Shown here piece by piece: positions 6,956-15,108 of a stretch of 24,844 nucleotides of DNA. Under the pieces are notes generated by a model. It did no database searches. It saw only the letters and a list, made by a program, of their open reading frames with translations, and was not told where the DNA came from. How positions within the stretch are numbered: position 1 is the stretch's first letter; the number at the start of each line of letters is the position of its first letter. The stretch lies in assembly GCA_964579765.1 (NCBI GenBank), contig CAZOIK010000342.1:1-24844 (forward strand). Direction: 5' to 3'. This DNA comes from DATNBT01 sp964579765 (GTDB lineage Bacteria > Acidobacteriota > Vicinamibacteria > Vicinamibacterales > CAVVIG01). Made by a program: the position numbers and the translations under genes.

Positions 6956-7534
6956 ATGAGGATTTGGTTCGTCGGTCTCGCAATGCTTGCGGTCGCGCTG
7001 CCGGCCGCCGCGCAGCAGGCGCCGCCGCCGACGGTGGCCGGCTTCATGCGCAATCTATACAACGGCAGGAAGAACGAGGTCGTCCGCTCCGCCGAGAAGA
7101 TGCCGGAGGAGTTCTACGACCTTCGGCCGGGTCCGCAAATGGAAGTGCGCACCTTCGGCCAGCACGTCGCGCACATCGCCAACTTCCAGTTCCTCTGGTG
7201 CTCGGAAGCGATGGGCGTCGCGAACCCCAACGCCGGCACGAATCTCGAGAAGACGCTCAAGACGAAGGCGGAATTCCTGAAGGCGCTGAACGACTCGTTC
7301 ACGTTCTGCGACAAGGCCTACGACGCGCTCACCGACGCATCGGGCGCCGAGGTCATCGACATTACGCAGGAAGGCGGCCGTCGGCAGCGGCTTCCGCGCA
7401 TGGGTCTGCTGATGCTGAACCTCGGCCACGACGACGAGGTGTACGGCAGCATGGTGACGACGATGCGGATAAAGAGCATCGTCCCGCCGGCGTCCGAGCC
7501 GCGGCCGCGCCGAGGACAGGGAGCGCAGCGATGA
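6956..7534 (+). CDS. Secreted DinB-like protein
   Basis: A 192-residue protein with a signal peptide (MRIWFVGLAMLAVALPAAAQ) followed by a four-helix DinB-type domain. The pattern starts FMRNLYNGRKNEVVRSAEKM, with PEEFYDLRPGPQMEVRTFGQHVAHI (about residues 50-74), then KALNDSFTFCDKAY and a last helix LLMLNLGHDDEVYGSM near 160-175. The family's metal-binding His positions are represented by His in FGQHVAHI and His in LGHDDEVYG. Many DinB proteins are cytoplasmic metal enzymes or thiol-dependent, but exported versions with this beginning are common in acidobacteria. ATG 6956 follows GGAGG. The stop overlaps the hydrolase start by ATGA, so the two are coupled. The substrate is unknown. Confidence 0.87.
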   Translation: MRIWFVGLAMLAVALPAAAQQAPPPTVAGFMRNLYNGRKNEVVRSAEKMPEEFYDLRPGPQMEVRTFGQHVAHIANFQFLWCSEAMGVANPNAGTNLEKTLKTKAEFLKALNDSFTFCDKAYDALTDASGAEVIDITQEGGRRQRLPRMGLLMLNLGHDDEVYGSMVTTMRIKSIVPPASEPRPRRGQGAQR

Positions 7535-8280
7535 CGACGCCATCACCTCTCGCTCGAGCGCTGGCTGCCTTCACCGCGTCGGCTGCCGTCGCGCTGCTCG
7601 CCGCACGGCCGATCCACGCCGCTGAACTCGAGAAAACGACGAAGGCGGGCGGCACCACGGTCCAGTACAAAGTCGTGCTGCCGGACAAGTACGACCCCGC
7701 GACGGCATATCCGGCGATTCTCGCGTTCGGCGGCGGTCCGCAGACGATGAACACGGTCGACAGCGTGCTCACGCGCAACCTCCGCGCGGAAGCCGAGAAG
7801 CGCGGCTACATCGTCATCGCGCCGGCGGCGCCGGACGGCGATCTGTTCTTCGAGGGCGGCGAGCGGATCTTCCCGGAGTTCCTGAAGCAGATGCTGGCCG
7901 ACTACAAGATTCGCGACGGCAAGTTCCACATCGCGGGGCCGTCCAACGGCGGCATCGCCGCGTTTCACGTCGCGGCGAAATTCCCGCAGTACTTCGAGTC
8001 GGTGACGGCATTCCCCGGCTACATGTGGGAGCCGACCGAGGCGAAGCTTCAGGCGATCTCGAAGATGTGCGTCTTCATGTACGTCGGCGAGAACGATCCG
8101 TATCGCTGGCACGGCGAGATGAAGCAGGAGGCCGAGTTCCTTCGCGCGCGCGGAACCGTCGCGCACTACACGGTCGAGAAGGGCCAGCCGCACCGGATGG
8201 AAACGCTCGCCGGCCCTGGCGCCGCGCGCCTGTTCGACGACTTCGACCAGACGCAGAAGGGCTGCAGCAGCAAGCCGTAG
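7531..8280 (+). CDS. Secreted alpha/beta hydrolase (esterase/PHB-depolymerase-like)
   Basis: A 249-residue protein with a signal peptide (LARALAAFTASAAVALLAA, cut near HAAEL). It has the core strands of an esterase: VQYKVVLPDKYDPATAYPAI at about 45-64, then YIVIAPAAPDG. The nucleophile elbow is GPSNGG near residue 140 (catalytic Ser), the acid is Asp in VGENDPYRW and the base is His in KGQPHRMETL. Order and spacing fit a Ser-Asp-His triad. Start ATG 7531 overlaps the DinB stop. The stop is only 7 bp from the end of the convergent molybdenum hydroxylase gene, with no visible terminator between them. Substrate is unknown; an extracytoplasmic ester is likely. Confidence 0.87.
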   Translation: MTTPSPLARALAAFTASAAVALLAARPIHAAELEKTTKAGGTTVQYKVVLPDKYDPATAYPAILAFGGGPQTMNTVDSVLTRNLRAEAEKRGYIVIAPAAPDGDLFFEGGERIFPEFLKQMLADYKIRDGKFHIAGPSNGGIAAFHVAAKFPQYFESVTAFPGYMWEPTEAKLQAISKMCVFMYVGENDPYRWHGEMKQEAEFLRARGTVAHYTVEKGQPHRMETLAGPGAARLFDDFDQTQKGCSSKP

Positions 8281-8287
8281 CGTCCGC

Positions 8288-10594
8288 CTACACCGGCAAC
8301 GCCGCTTTTACGCGCGCGGGCGTGAACGGCGCTTCACGAAGGCGCGCGCCGGTCGCGTCGAAGATCGCGTTGCCGATCGCGCCGGCGACGACGGTGATGG
8401 CCGTCTCGCCCGCGCCGTCGGCCCGCTCGCCGGGACGATTGACGAGGACGCTCTCGATCACCGGCAGTTCCGCGCCCAGATACAGCGGCCGGTACGTCCG
8501 CCAGTCCACTGACGTGATCCTGGTCGCGTCCCACGTCACTTCTTCACTCAACGCCCGGCTCATGCCCTGCAGGATGCCGCCCTCGAGCTGGTTTCTCAAG
8601 CCGTCGGGATTGCTGATCGGCCCGCAGTCCTGCGCGGCGACGAAGCGCCTGACGACGACAACGCCCGTGTCCTGGTTGACCTCGAGCTCGGCGACGAGCG
8701 CGCAGTAGCCGTTGCCGCCCTCGTAGAGCACGCACGAGACGCCGCGTCCGCGCGCCACGCCGGTTTTCGAGTTGCCGCGACGCGGCGACGGGCGCACATC
8801 CCATTTCGCCGCGTCCGCCGCTTTGCGAACGACGTCGATCAGCCGCGGATCGCTCAGGTGTTTCAATCGGAACGCGACCGGATCCGCGCCGACCGCCGAC
8901 GCGGCTTCGTCCATGATCGACTCGTGCGCGAAGGTGTTCTGCAGGCGCTCGGGCGACCGGAGCGGACCGGTGAAGAGACGCGACCGCAGGTTGTGCGTGA
9001 GCACCCGCTCGCTCGCGACCGTGCCGGTGCCGCCTCGGCGGCCGCCAACGGTGCCGGTCACGTACGACGGCGCGATGTTGAGGTTGTTCGCGTAGCGCTG
9101 CGGATCCGGCGCGGGCGACTGCGGCCGGAACGGCTGCGGCTCTTCGCCGACCAGAGAGCCGGTGACGACGTTGCCGGGCGTGCTGTAGCCGGGACGCCCG
9201 CCGAGGCCCGGCGTCCACGCCTCGTAGTCCCACGCGACGATGCGCGCGTCATTCCCCCCAGGGCCGCCGCCCTCGACCGCGACGCGCTGATCGATCACAT
9301 ACGACGTGCCGTAGTTCTCCCACGCCATCTCGTCCTTGCGTGAGAGCTGCACGCGCACCGGACGGCCGACCGCCTGCGACATCAGCGCCGCGTCGTACGA
9401 CACCGTGTCGGCGCCGTTCAAGCCGTAGCACCCCGCGCCCATCGTGAAGACGACGTGGACGTCGTCCGGCTTCAGGCCGAGAAGCATCGCCGCGGTGTCA
9501 CGCGTCGGATACGCCGACTGCGTCGCCGACCAGATTGTCGCCTTCCCGTTCTTCACGTCGGCGACCGCGCACGACGTGCCGATCGACCCGTGCATCTGAT
9601 AGGGATGGCGATACGTTGCCTTGATCACGGTGGCGGCGCCGGCGATCGTCTGATCGACGTCCTTGGAGTTCACGGTCATGACGTCGCGCGACGGCGTCTG
9701 CGCGCGCAGCGTGTCGTAGAACGTCGCCTGCGCGGGCATCCCGCTGCCCTTCGCCCACTCGGCTTTCAGCGCCGCCGCGATCTGCATCGCCTGCCACGGC
9801 TTCTCGGCGACGACGCCGACGAAGTTCTTGCGCACGACGACCTTCACGAAGCCCGGCATCGACGAGACCGACGACTCGTCCACGCGGACGAGCGTCGCGC
9901 CCACCTCCGGAGGACGGACAACGCGGCCGTGGAGCATGCCGGGGACGCGGACGTTGTGGACGAACTCGAACTGACCGGTCGCGAGCGCCGGGATGTCGAG
10001 CCGCGGAACGGACGTCCCGAGAATCGTCCACTCGCCTGCCGGCTTGCGCTTCGCGTTCGGATTGACGAGGAGATCGAACTTCTTCCCGCCGACGAGTTCC
10101 CCGTACGTCAGCTGGCGGGCCTGAAGGCCCGCGCTACGAATCGCGCCGTCCTTCGCCTGCAGCTGCGCGACGGGGACGCCGAGGCGCTGCGACGCCATCC
10201 GCACCAGCGCCTCGCGCGCCGTCGCGCACGCCTGCGCGAGGCCCGCGTGATTGAAGTTCACCGGATGCGACTGGCTCCCCGACGTCGTCCCCTGATCGGG
10301 CGTGACACCGGTGTCTCCCTGAATCAGGTGGACGCGATCGAGCGAAACGCACAGTTCTTCTGCAACGAGCTGCGTCTGCGACGTGTACAGGCCGTGACCG
10401 AGCTCCACTTTGCCCGTGTACGCCGTGACCTGGCCGTCTGCGCCGATGGCAATCCATGCATCGAGCTGCGGCGTGCCCGGCCCGTCGAACCGGCCCGGCT
10501 GCGGTCCCTGCGCGAACAGATCATCGACGCCCGCGACTGACGAGAACGCGACGACCAGACCACCCGACGATTTGAGGAAGTCGCGGCGGTTCAT
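8288..10594 (-). CDS. Tat-exported molybdopterin subunit of a xanthine-dehydrogenase-family hydroxylase (IorB-like)
   Basis: A 768-residue protein beginning MNRRDFLKSSGGLVVAF, a twin-arginine signal. It matches the aldehyde oxidase/isoquinoline 1-oxidoreductase beta class: YTGKVELGHGLYTSQTQLVAEEL near 58-81, GTTSGSQSHP near 102-111, VRVPGMLHGRVVRPP, QMHGSIGTSCAVAD, and a C-terminal GAGETAITVVAGAIGNAIF holding the catalytic-type Glu. The cofactor would be molybdopterin cytosine dinucleotide, and the reaction a water-derived hydroxylation of a heterocycle or aldehyde in the periplasm. It is coupled by ATGA to the [2Fe-2S] subunit upstream. Residues about 153-161 (RSAGLQARQ) are encoded by a palindromic repeat inserted in frame. 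There is no separate FAD subunit, as expected for this class. The substrate is not determinable. Confidence 0.92.
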   Translation of the reverse strand: MNRRDFLKSSGGLVVAFSSVAGVDDLFAQGPQPGRFDGPGTPQLDAWIAIGADGQVTAYTGKVELGHGLYTSQTQLVAEELCVSLDRVHLIQGDTGVTPDQGTTSGSQSHPVNFNHAGLAQACATAREALVRMASQRLGVPVAQLQAKDGAIRSAGLQARQLTYGELVGGKKFDLLVNPNAKRKPAGEWTILGTSVPRLDIPALATGQFEFVHNVRVPGMLHGRVVRPPEVGATLVRVDESSVSSMPGFVKVVVRKNFVGVVAEKPWQAMQIAAALKAEWAKGSGMPAQATFYDTLRAQTPSRDVMTVNSKDVDQTIAGAATVIKATYRHPYQMHGSIGTSCAVADVKNGKATIWSATQSAYPTRDTAAMLLGLKPDDVHVVFTMGAGCYGLNGADTVSYDAALMSQAVGRPVRVQLSRKDEMAWENYGTSYVIDQRVAVEGGGPGGNDARIVAWDYEAWTPGLGGRPGYSTPGNVVTGSLVGEEPQPFRPQSPAPDPQRYANNLNIAPSYVTGTVGGRRGGTGTVASERVLTHNLRSRLFTGPLRSPERLQNTFAHESIMDEAASAVGADPVAFRLKHLSDPRLIDVVRKAADAAKWDVRPSPRRGNSKTGVARGRGVSCVLYEGGNGYCALVAELEVNQDTGVVVVRRFVAAQDCGPISNPDGLRNQLEGGILQGMSRALSEEVTWDATRITSVDWRTYRPLYLGAELPVIESVLVNRPGERADGAGETAITVVAGAIGNAIFDATGARLREAPFTPARVKAALPV
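10109..10139. repeat. Palindromic repeat copy inside the molybdopterin-subunit gene
   Basis: CAGCT is followed by a hairpin of GCGGGCCT / AGGCCCGC with loop GA (10115-10132) and a tail GCTACGA. It differs from the copy at 10893-10924 by one loop base and one substitution in the tail. Read on the gene's strand it codes for part of IRSAGLQARQL and leaves the frame open. Confidence 0.85.
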
Positions 10595-11076
10595 CCCCGC
10601 ACCTCCTGCTGATAGCGCGTGATGGCTTTCATCATCCGCGTGTGCGCGCCGCACCGGCACAGCACGGTTGACAGCGCCTGGCGGAGCTCGGCGGCGGTCG
10701 CGCGCGGATTGCGGTCGAGCGCGATCTTCGCCGTGAGGATCACGCCGCTCAGACAGAAGCCGCACTGCATCGCCTGCTCGTCGATGAACGCTTTCTGAAT
10801 CGGATGCGGCTTCTCGATCGAGCCGAGGCCTTCGAGCGTCGTGATTTCGGCGCCGTTCATCGACGAGACCGGCGTGACGCAGGAGCGGATGACAGCTGGC
10901 GGGCCTGAAAGGCCCGCCCTACGAGCGATCACGCTGCAGCAGCCGCACTGGCCGAGGCCGCAGCCGAACTTCGGTCCGCGCAGTGCGAGATCGTCGCTGA
11001 GCACATACAGCAGCGGCGTCGTCGGATCGACGTCGATGGAATGCTTCTGACCGTTGACGGTCACGGTGAACGCCAT
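10591..11076 (-). CDS. [2Fe-2S] subunit of the molybdenum hydroxylase (IorA-like)
   Basis: A 161-residue protein with both iron-sulfur motifs of this family. The plant-type cluster uses Cys39, Cys44, Cys47 and Cys66. The C-terminal helical cluster uses Cys105, Cys108, Cys140 and Cys142 (CGFC and CRCG). It passes electrons from the Mo site. It has no signal peptide of its own and should ride through the Tat system with the large subunit. The Cys47-Cys66 spacing is 18 residues, about 7 more than is usual in this family. The extra length coincides with the palindromic repeat at 10893-10924, which encodes about residues 51-60. A possible -10 TAAGCT (11091-11086) would make a nearly leaderless transcript from ATG 11076. 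Confidence 0.93.
   Translation of the reverse strand: MAFTVTVNGQKHSIDVDPTTPLLYVLSDDLALRGPKFGCGLGQCGCCSVIARRAGLSGPPAVIRSCVTPVSSMNGAEITTLEGLGSIEKPHPIQKAFIDEQAMQCGFCLSGVILTAKIALDRNPRATAAELRQALSTVLCRCGAHTRMMKAITRYQQEVRG
10893..10924. repeat. Palindromic repeat copy inside the [2Fe-2S] gene
   Basis: CAGCT, then the perfect 9-bp stem GGCGGGCCT / AGGCCCGCC with loop GAA (10898-10918), then CTACGA. The hairpin is identical to the right-hand hairpin of the 2259-2332 composite. On the gene's strand it encodes ARRAGLSGPPA within the loop between Cys47 and Cys66. Confidence 0.88.
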
Positions 11077-11094
11077 AACGGGGGAAGCTTACTG

Positions 11095-11129
11095 CAGTCT
11101 CCAGTCCCCAGTCTCCAGTCTCCAGTCGC
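11095..11129. repeat. Heptamer tandem repeat, five units
   Basis: Five consecutive 7-bp units: CAGTCTC, CAGTCCC, CAGTCTC, CAGTCTC, CAGTCGC. They occupy most of the 61-bp spacer between the NmrA-like gene stop (11138) and the [2Fe-2S] start (11076), where the promoter of the hydroxylase operon should lie, just upstream of a possible -10 TAAGCT. Confidence 0.85.
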
Positions 11130-11137
11130 GCTCGGCC

Positions 11138-11890
11138 CTACCGGTGAACGGGCTCATTCAGCCAGTCCTCGAAGCGGATCTCGCCCAGTCGCGCGTCGGC
11201 GGCGGGAATGAGGGAGCGCTCACCGAGTTCGGTCCCGAAATACCGTGCGTGGGGATCGACGACCACGTCGCGCGGGTCGTGGCGCGCGCGGAGATCTTGA
11301 CGAATCAGCTCGTCGAATCGGAACTGCTGAGGACCTGCGACCTCGACCGTGCCGTTTGCCGGCGCGCCGACGGCGACTCGGGCGATCGCGTTGGCGACGT
11401 CGTCCGCCGCCATGGGCTGGATGAGCACTGGCGGCAGCCGAACTGTCGAGCCGTCGGTGGCGTCGTCGGCGATGCGCTCGACGAACTCGAAGAACTGCGT
11501 GGCGTGCACGATCGAGTACGGGAGCCCGGACTCCTCGATCAGCGTTTCCTGCGCGCGCTTCGCCCGGAGATAGGGACTGTCGGGCAGACGCTCGGTTCCC
11601 ACGACGGACAACGCGACGTAGTGTCTCACGCCGGCCGCGGCTGCAGACTCGAGCAGATGGCGCGTGGATGTGGTGAAGAACGTCATCACGGCGTGCGCCT
11701 CGAACGACGGCGAGTTCGACACGTCCACCACGACCGACACGTTCTGCAGCGCGGCCGCCAGGCCCTCGCCGGTGACCGTGTTGACGCCGGTGTCAGGCGA
11801 CGCTGCCACGGCCTCGTGACCCTGCTCGCGAAGCTTCGTGACCAGTTTCGATCCGATGAGTCCGGTTCCGCCGATCACGACGATGTTCAT
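11138..11890 (-). CDS. NmrA-like NAD(P)-binding reductase (atypical SDR)
   Basis: A 250-residue protein starting MNIVVIGGTGLIGSKLV, with the dinucleotide-binding motif GGTGLIG at residues 7-13. VVVDVSNSPSF follows, then YVALSVVGTERLP (about 105-117), the SPYLRAKRAQETLIEESG segment with a YxxxK-like arrangement, and IVHATQFFEF. This is typical of NmrA/NAD(P)-dependent epimerase-like atypical SDRs that bind NADPH for quinone or aldehyde reduction or act as redox sensors. ATG 11890 is preceded by GGGAGG five bases upstream, so a longer frame upstream is not used. It diverges from the hydrolase at 12008. The substrate is unknown. Confidence 0.9.
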   Translation of the reverse strand: MNIVVIGGTGLIGSKLVTKLREQGHEAVAASPDTGVNTVTGEGLAAALQNVSVVVDVSNSPSFEAHAVMTFFTTSTRHLLESAAAAGVRHYVALSVVGTERLPDSPYLRAKRAQETLIEESGLPYSIVHATQFFEFVERIADDATDGSTVRLPPVLIQPMAADDVANAIARVAVGAPANGTVEVAGPQQFRFDELIRQDLRARHDPRDVVVDPHARYFGTELGERSLIPAADARLGEIRFEDWLNEPVHR

Positions 11891-11934
11891 GGTGCCTCCC
11901 ATCGCCGCATTCCTAGCATCGACGATGCCGCGCG

Positions 11935-11969
11935 ACGACTCGAGAGGAGCGCGTGCGGGCACGAGTCGT
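11935..11969. promoter_or_regulatory. Inverted repeat in the NmrA/hydrolase divergent spacer
   Basis: ACGACTCG (11935-11942) and CGAGTCGT (11962-11969) are perfect inverted 8-mers separated by 19 bp, centred in the 117-bp spacer between two divergent oxidative-stress-like genes. This could be an operator shared by both. No regulator gene is nearby. Confidence 0.35.
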
Positions 11970-12007
11970 GAATCGAGGGCTCGCGTGATTCTCAAGGAGA
12001 GACGCCG

Positions 12008-12847
12008 ATGAGCACGATCAACGTGAAAGACGGCACCACGATCTACTACAAGGACTGGGGCACGGGCCCGGTCGTCACGCTCTCGCACGGATGGCCGCTC
12101 AATGCCGACATGTGGGACGGCCAGATGATGTTTCTCGCGCAGCACGGCTTCCGCGTCGTGGCGCACGATCGTCGCGGCCACGGTCGATCGAGCCAGCCGT
12201 GGTCGGGCAACGACATGGACGGCTACGCCGACGATCTCGCCGCCGTGATGGAGGCACTCGACCTCAAGGACGTGACGATGGTCGGCCACTCGACCGGCGG
12301 CGGCGAAGTCGCCCGCTACATCGGACGGCACGGCACGACGCGCGTCGCAAAAGCGGTCCTCATCGCCGCCGTGCCGCCGCTCCTGTTGAAATCGCCGGCC
12401 AATCCGGACGGCCTTCCGATCGAGGTCTTCGACAGCCTGCGGAGCGCGCTGGCGAAGGACCGCTCCCAGGCCTACAGGGACTTCGCGCCCTTGTTCTACG
12501 GCGCCAACCGACCCGGCGCGAAGGTGTCACAGGGCACGCTCGATCAGTTCTGGCTCTGGAGCATGCAGGCCGGCCTCAAGAACGCGTACGACAGCATCAA
12601 GGCGTTCTCCGAAACGGATTTCACGCAGGACCTCGAGTCGTTCGATGTCCCGACGCTCGTCATGCACGGCGAAGACGACCAGATCGTGCCCGTCAGTAAC
12701 TCGGCGAAGAAGTCGGCGAAGCTAATCAAAGGAGCCGCGGAAATCTACTACCCGGGTCTCCCGCACGGCCTCACCGCCACGCACGCCGACGTCGTCAACC
12801 ACGACTTGCTGGCATTCTGCCGGCAAGGCAAACGGAAGGTCGCGTAG
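12008..12847 (+). CDS. Alpha/beta hydrolase of the non-heme chloroperoxidase type
   Basis: A 279-residue cytoplasmic protein. It has the family pattern IYYKDWGTGPVVTLSHGWPL (about 12-31), VVAHDRRGHGRSSQPW and the nucleophile elbow VGHSTGGGEVARYIGRHG with Ser95. The acid is Asp in HGEDDQIVPV, and the base is His in YYPGLPHGLTATHAD. Length and motifs match cofactor-free haloperoxidase/arylesterase proteins, which use a Ser-His-Asp triad for ester hydrolysis or perhydrolysis. ATG 12008 follows AAGGAGAG at a normal distance. It diverges from the NmrA-like reductase, which suggests joint use, perhaps in stress or xenobiotic metabolism. Physiological substrate unknown. Confidence 0.92.
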   Translation: MSTINVKDGTTIYYKDWGTGPVVTLSHGWPLNADMWDGQMMFLAQHGFRVVAHDRRGHGRSSQPWSGNDMDGYADDLAAVMEALDLKDVTMVGHSTGGGEVARYIGRHGTTRVAKAVLIAAVPPLLLKSPANPDGLPIEVFDSLRSALAKDRSQAYRDFAPLFYGANRPGAKVSQGTLDQFWLWSMQAGLKNAYDSIKAFSETDFTQDLESFDVPTLVMHGEDDQIVPVSNSAKKSAKLIKGAAEIYYPGLPHGLTATHADVVNHDLLAFCRQGKRKVA

Positions 12848-13019
12848 CCCCCGAATGCGTCGCGTCGCCCCTCTCAGGGCGCGAAAAACGAGCGTGCTGC
12901 CGCAGGGTCGCCGTCGTTGGCAGCGGGCATCACGCCGAGTGTTCTCCCGGCCTTCGTCGGCCAGGGCCACGATCGGCTGCACGTGGATTGTGCCCGTAAT
13001 GCAGGCGGCGGCCTTCCCG
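12848..13019. other. Non-coding spacer between convergent genes
   Basis: In this 172-bp stretch I see no supported gene. A weak hairpin (CGCCC, loop CTCTCA, GGGCG) lies just downstream of the hydrolase stop. Open frames cross it on both strands but have no start signals and no recognisable product. Confidence 0.5.
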
Positions 13020-15038
13020 TCAGTAGAGCTTCGCCAGGACCTCGCAATGATCCTGCGGCTGGCCTTTGGTTCGGACGTAATCGACGGCGAAGCGCTGCAT
13101 GTCGTCGTACACCGCAGGGGCGACGAACTTCAGCGGGCCGTGTTCTCGGATCGCGTGAAGGAGCCCGGCGATGTCGATCCGCTGATCGTCGCGCAGGCTG
13201 GAGACATCCGCGAGCGACGGAAGCTCGGCTTCGGCGGCCTCAAACTGCTGTCGCTCGATCAGCAGCCTGGCCATCCTGATGTGGTCGTCGGCCCCTTTGA
13301 ATTCGACGGCATTCAGATAGACGAGCGAGGCGTCCTTTGCTCCCGATCGATAGGCCAGCTCCGACGCCAATCGGGCGACTGGCGACGACGACGTCCAGTA
13401 CAGCGTCCTGAAGAGGCTCGCCTTGTCCTTCGTTGACGCGTACAGGTGCAGGAGCTGCAGGTACTGCGTCAGCATCGAATCCGCCGGCAGCGTCGCGCGG
13501 GCGATCGCATATTCCGCGGCGGATTTCTGAATTGCATCGTCGTCGATACATCGCGGGTAGTAGAAGTAGCGTTGCGTCTCCGGAAACCGCCCTCTGCCCC
13601 TGACAAAGAGCGCGCCGGCGTTGTCCACGTACTGGAGGCCAAACACGCCCGACTCGATCGCCGCCTGACTGACCAGGAGCTGATCCGGCCTCGAGACCAC
13701 GTAGTCGAACTTGTATTTCTCGGCGCCCTTCTTCATTGCTGCCGGGACGGTGGCGATGCGCGTCCATTCGAGGAACACGTCGATGTCGTAGAGGATGTTG
13801 GTGCGTTGATCGATGAAGACCTTGACGTCCTGGTCGAAGTTGAAGAACAGATAGGCGCCCCAGTCGTAGTGGTTGAACACACGGCCGCGGACGCCGGTCG
13901 CCTTCATGTACTTGACGAGACCGGACGGAAAGAAGCGATTGTCCACCGCCATGTTCAGCGGCAGACTCGGACGGACGTAGATCCAGTACGTATCGTACAG
14001 AAGCACCAGCGCGGCTGCGACGGAGACGCCCCCGACGAACAGCCGCCTGGCGCGCGCATTTCCCCGATCCTGAATCGCGTCCCAATAGTGCTGAAGGCTG
14101 AGCGCCACGAACGGGATCGTCAGCACGAGCATGTGCGACGTGAACTTGTACATCCGCACCCACTGGTACCCGGCAATCAGCAGCAGCGCGATGCCCGACC
14201 AGTACCGGCGGCGGACGAGCGCCGGCAGCGACAACAGCAGCAAGCCGAAATACAGGCGAAGCGGCAGCTCGTAATCCGCGAAATCACGCACTTCGAATTC
14301 CTGAATGGCGCGCTGCCATCGGGGGTCGAAATGCAGCAGGTGGAACAGCGGGCTCGAGAGGTCGTGGTGCAGATAGCTCGCGAAATAGAACATCGCCCCG
14401 TAGCCCGCGTAGATGCCCGCGCGGGCATGGCGCCCCTTGAGGATCTCGTCGAGACCCGCTTCGCCAAAGAACGCCCCGGCAATCACGAGGCCGAGTACGC
14501 CCGTGACGTGAATGTTGATCCACACGACGAGCAGGAGCAGCGGCGCAATGAGCCCGCGGAACGTTCTCTTCTCGCGCCACGCCAGGAACAGGCCGACGAA
14601 CAGCGCCTCGAACGGCAGGCTCGCCAGTTCCGGTCGGGGTTCGGAGTGAAGGATGAAGCCTACCAGGCACAGCGCGAGGGCGAGGAGGCGCACGCTGCCG
14701 GCGACGCCCGATTTCGCCATCGCGCGATCCAGCAGGAACAGCGTCAGCGAAAACGCGATGAACCGATAGAGGCCGATACCGGCGATCCCGAACGCCCAGT
14801 ACAGCAGGGAGATGATGACCTGGAAGCCCCACGCGACGTAGACGATCGGCTTCCCCGCCATCGTGTAGCTGTAGTGGTCAACGAAAGGACTCAGACCTTT
14901 GAAAATCCAGTCCGAGCCCATCTTGATGTGCCAATACAGATCGGGGGAACGAATTTGAAAGATCGAGACGCCGAAGACGAGCGCAGCGAACACGGCCGTG
15001 AAGAGGCCGGTGCGGACGTTCACCCGCCAGGACGACAT
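13020..15038 (-). CDS. Large polytopic membrane protein with soluble C-terminal half
   Basis: A 672-residue protein. About residues 10-345 contain some ten membrane helices, with a first extracytoplasmic loop IRSPDLYWHIKMGSDWIF. That loop recalls the acidic-residue loop (DLWWHLKTG type) of GT-C glycosyltransferase-like membrane proteins. The second half has GRVFNHYDWGAYLFFNFDQDVKVFIDQRTN (near 385-415) and an alpha-helical, TPR-like C-terminus. I place it with GT-C-like or polysaccharide-export-linked membrane proteins, but no catalytic residue is proven. Start ATG 15038 has no Shine-Dalgarno and sits 12 bp from the -10 of the promoter at 15047-15088, so the mRNA is probably almost leaderless. 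That promoter sequence is shared with the WbqC operon, which ties it to the glycan block. Confidence 0.8.
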   Translation of the reverse strand: MSSWRVNVRTGLFTAVFAALVFGVSIFQIRSPDLYWHIKMGSDWIFKGLSPFVDHYSYTMAGKPIVYVAWGFQVIISLLYWAFGIAGIGLYRFIAFSLTLFLLDRAMAKSGVAGSVRLLALALCLVGFILHSEPRPELASLPFEALFVGLFLAWREKRTFRGLIAPLLLLVVWINIHVTGVLGLVIAGAFFGEAGLDEILKGRHARAGIYAGYGAMFYFASYLHHDLSSPLFHLLHFDPRWQRAIQEFEVRDFADYELPLRLYFGLLLLSLPALVRRRYWSGIALLLIAGYQWVRMYKFTSHMLVLTIPFVALSLQHYWDAIQDRGNARARRLFVGGVSVAAALVLLYDTYWIYVRPSLPLNMAVDNRFFPSGLVKYMKATGVRGRVFNHYDWGAYLFFNFDQDVKVFIDQRTNILYDIDVFLEWTRIATVPAAMKKGAEKYKFDYVVSRPDQLLVSQAAIESGVFGLQYVDNAGALFVRGRGRFPETQRYFYYPRCIDDDAIQKSAAEYAIARATLPADSMLTQYLQLLHLYASTKDKASLFRTLYWTSSSPVARLASELAYRSGAKDASLVYLNAVEFKGADDHIRMARLLIERQQFEAAEAELPSLADVSSLRDDQRIDIAGLLHAIREHGPLKFVAPAVYDDMQRFAVDYVRTKGQPQDHCEVLAKLY

Positions 15039-15046
15039 GGGATGGC

Positions 15047-15088
15047 TGCGATTGTCGGGACTTCGCCGGGGAATGGCAAGCGAAAACG
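15047..15088 (-). promoter_or_regulatory. Shared 42-bp promoter, copy 1
   Basis: Read on the minus strand it contains TTGCCA, a 17-nt spacer and GACAAT, close to the sigma-70 consensus with ideal spacing. The same 42 bp occurs at 20055-20096 with only two differences, both in the spacer. The similarity stops sharply at both ends. It drives the membrane-protein gene starting at 15038; transcription would begin only a few bases before the ATG. Confidence 0.7.
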
Positions 15089-15108
15089 AGTAATCTGGTA
15101 AGCCTCAC

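Noticed and set aside
9455..10540. 361-codon + strand frame
   Set aside because: It lies wholly antisense to the molybdopterin subunit, is rich in Arg/His as GC-rich shadow frames are, and has no family motif.
12722..12982. 86-codon minus frame downstream of the hydrolase
   Set aside because: It has no ribosome site, overlaps the hydrolase in antisense and resembles no family.
13446..15101. 551-codon + strand frame
   Set aside because: Antisense to the polytopic membrane protein; low-complexity Glu/Arg/Gln composition without a domain or start signal.
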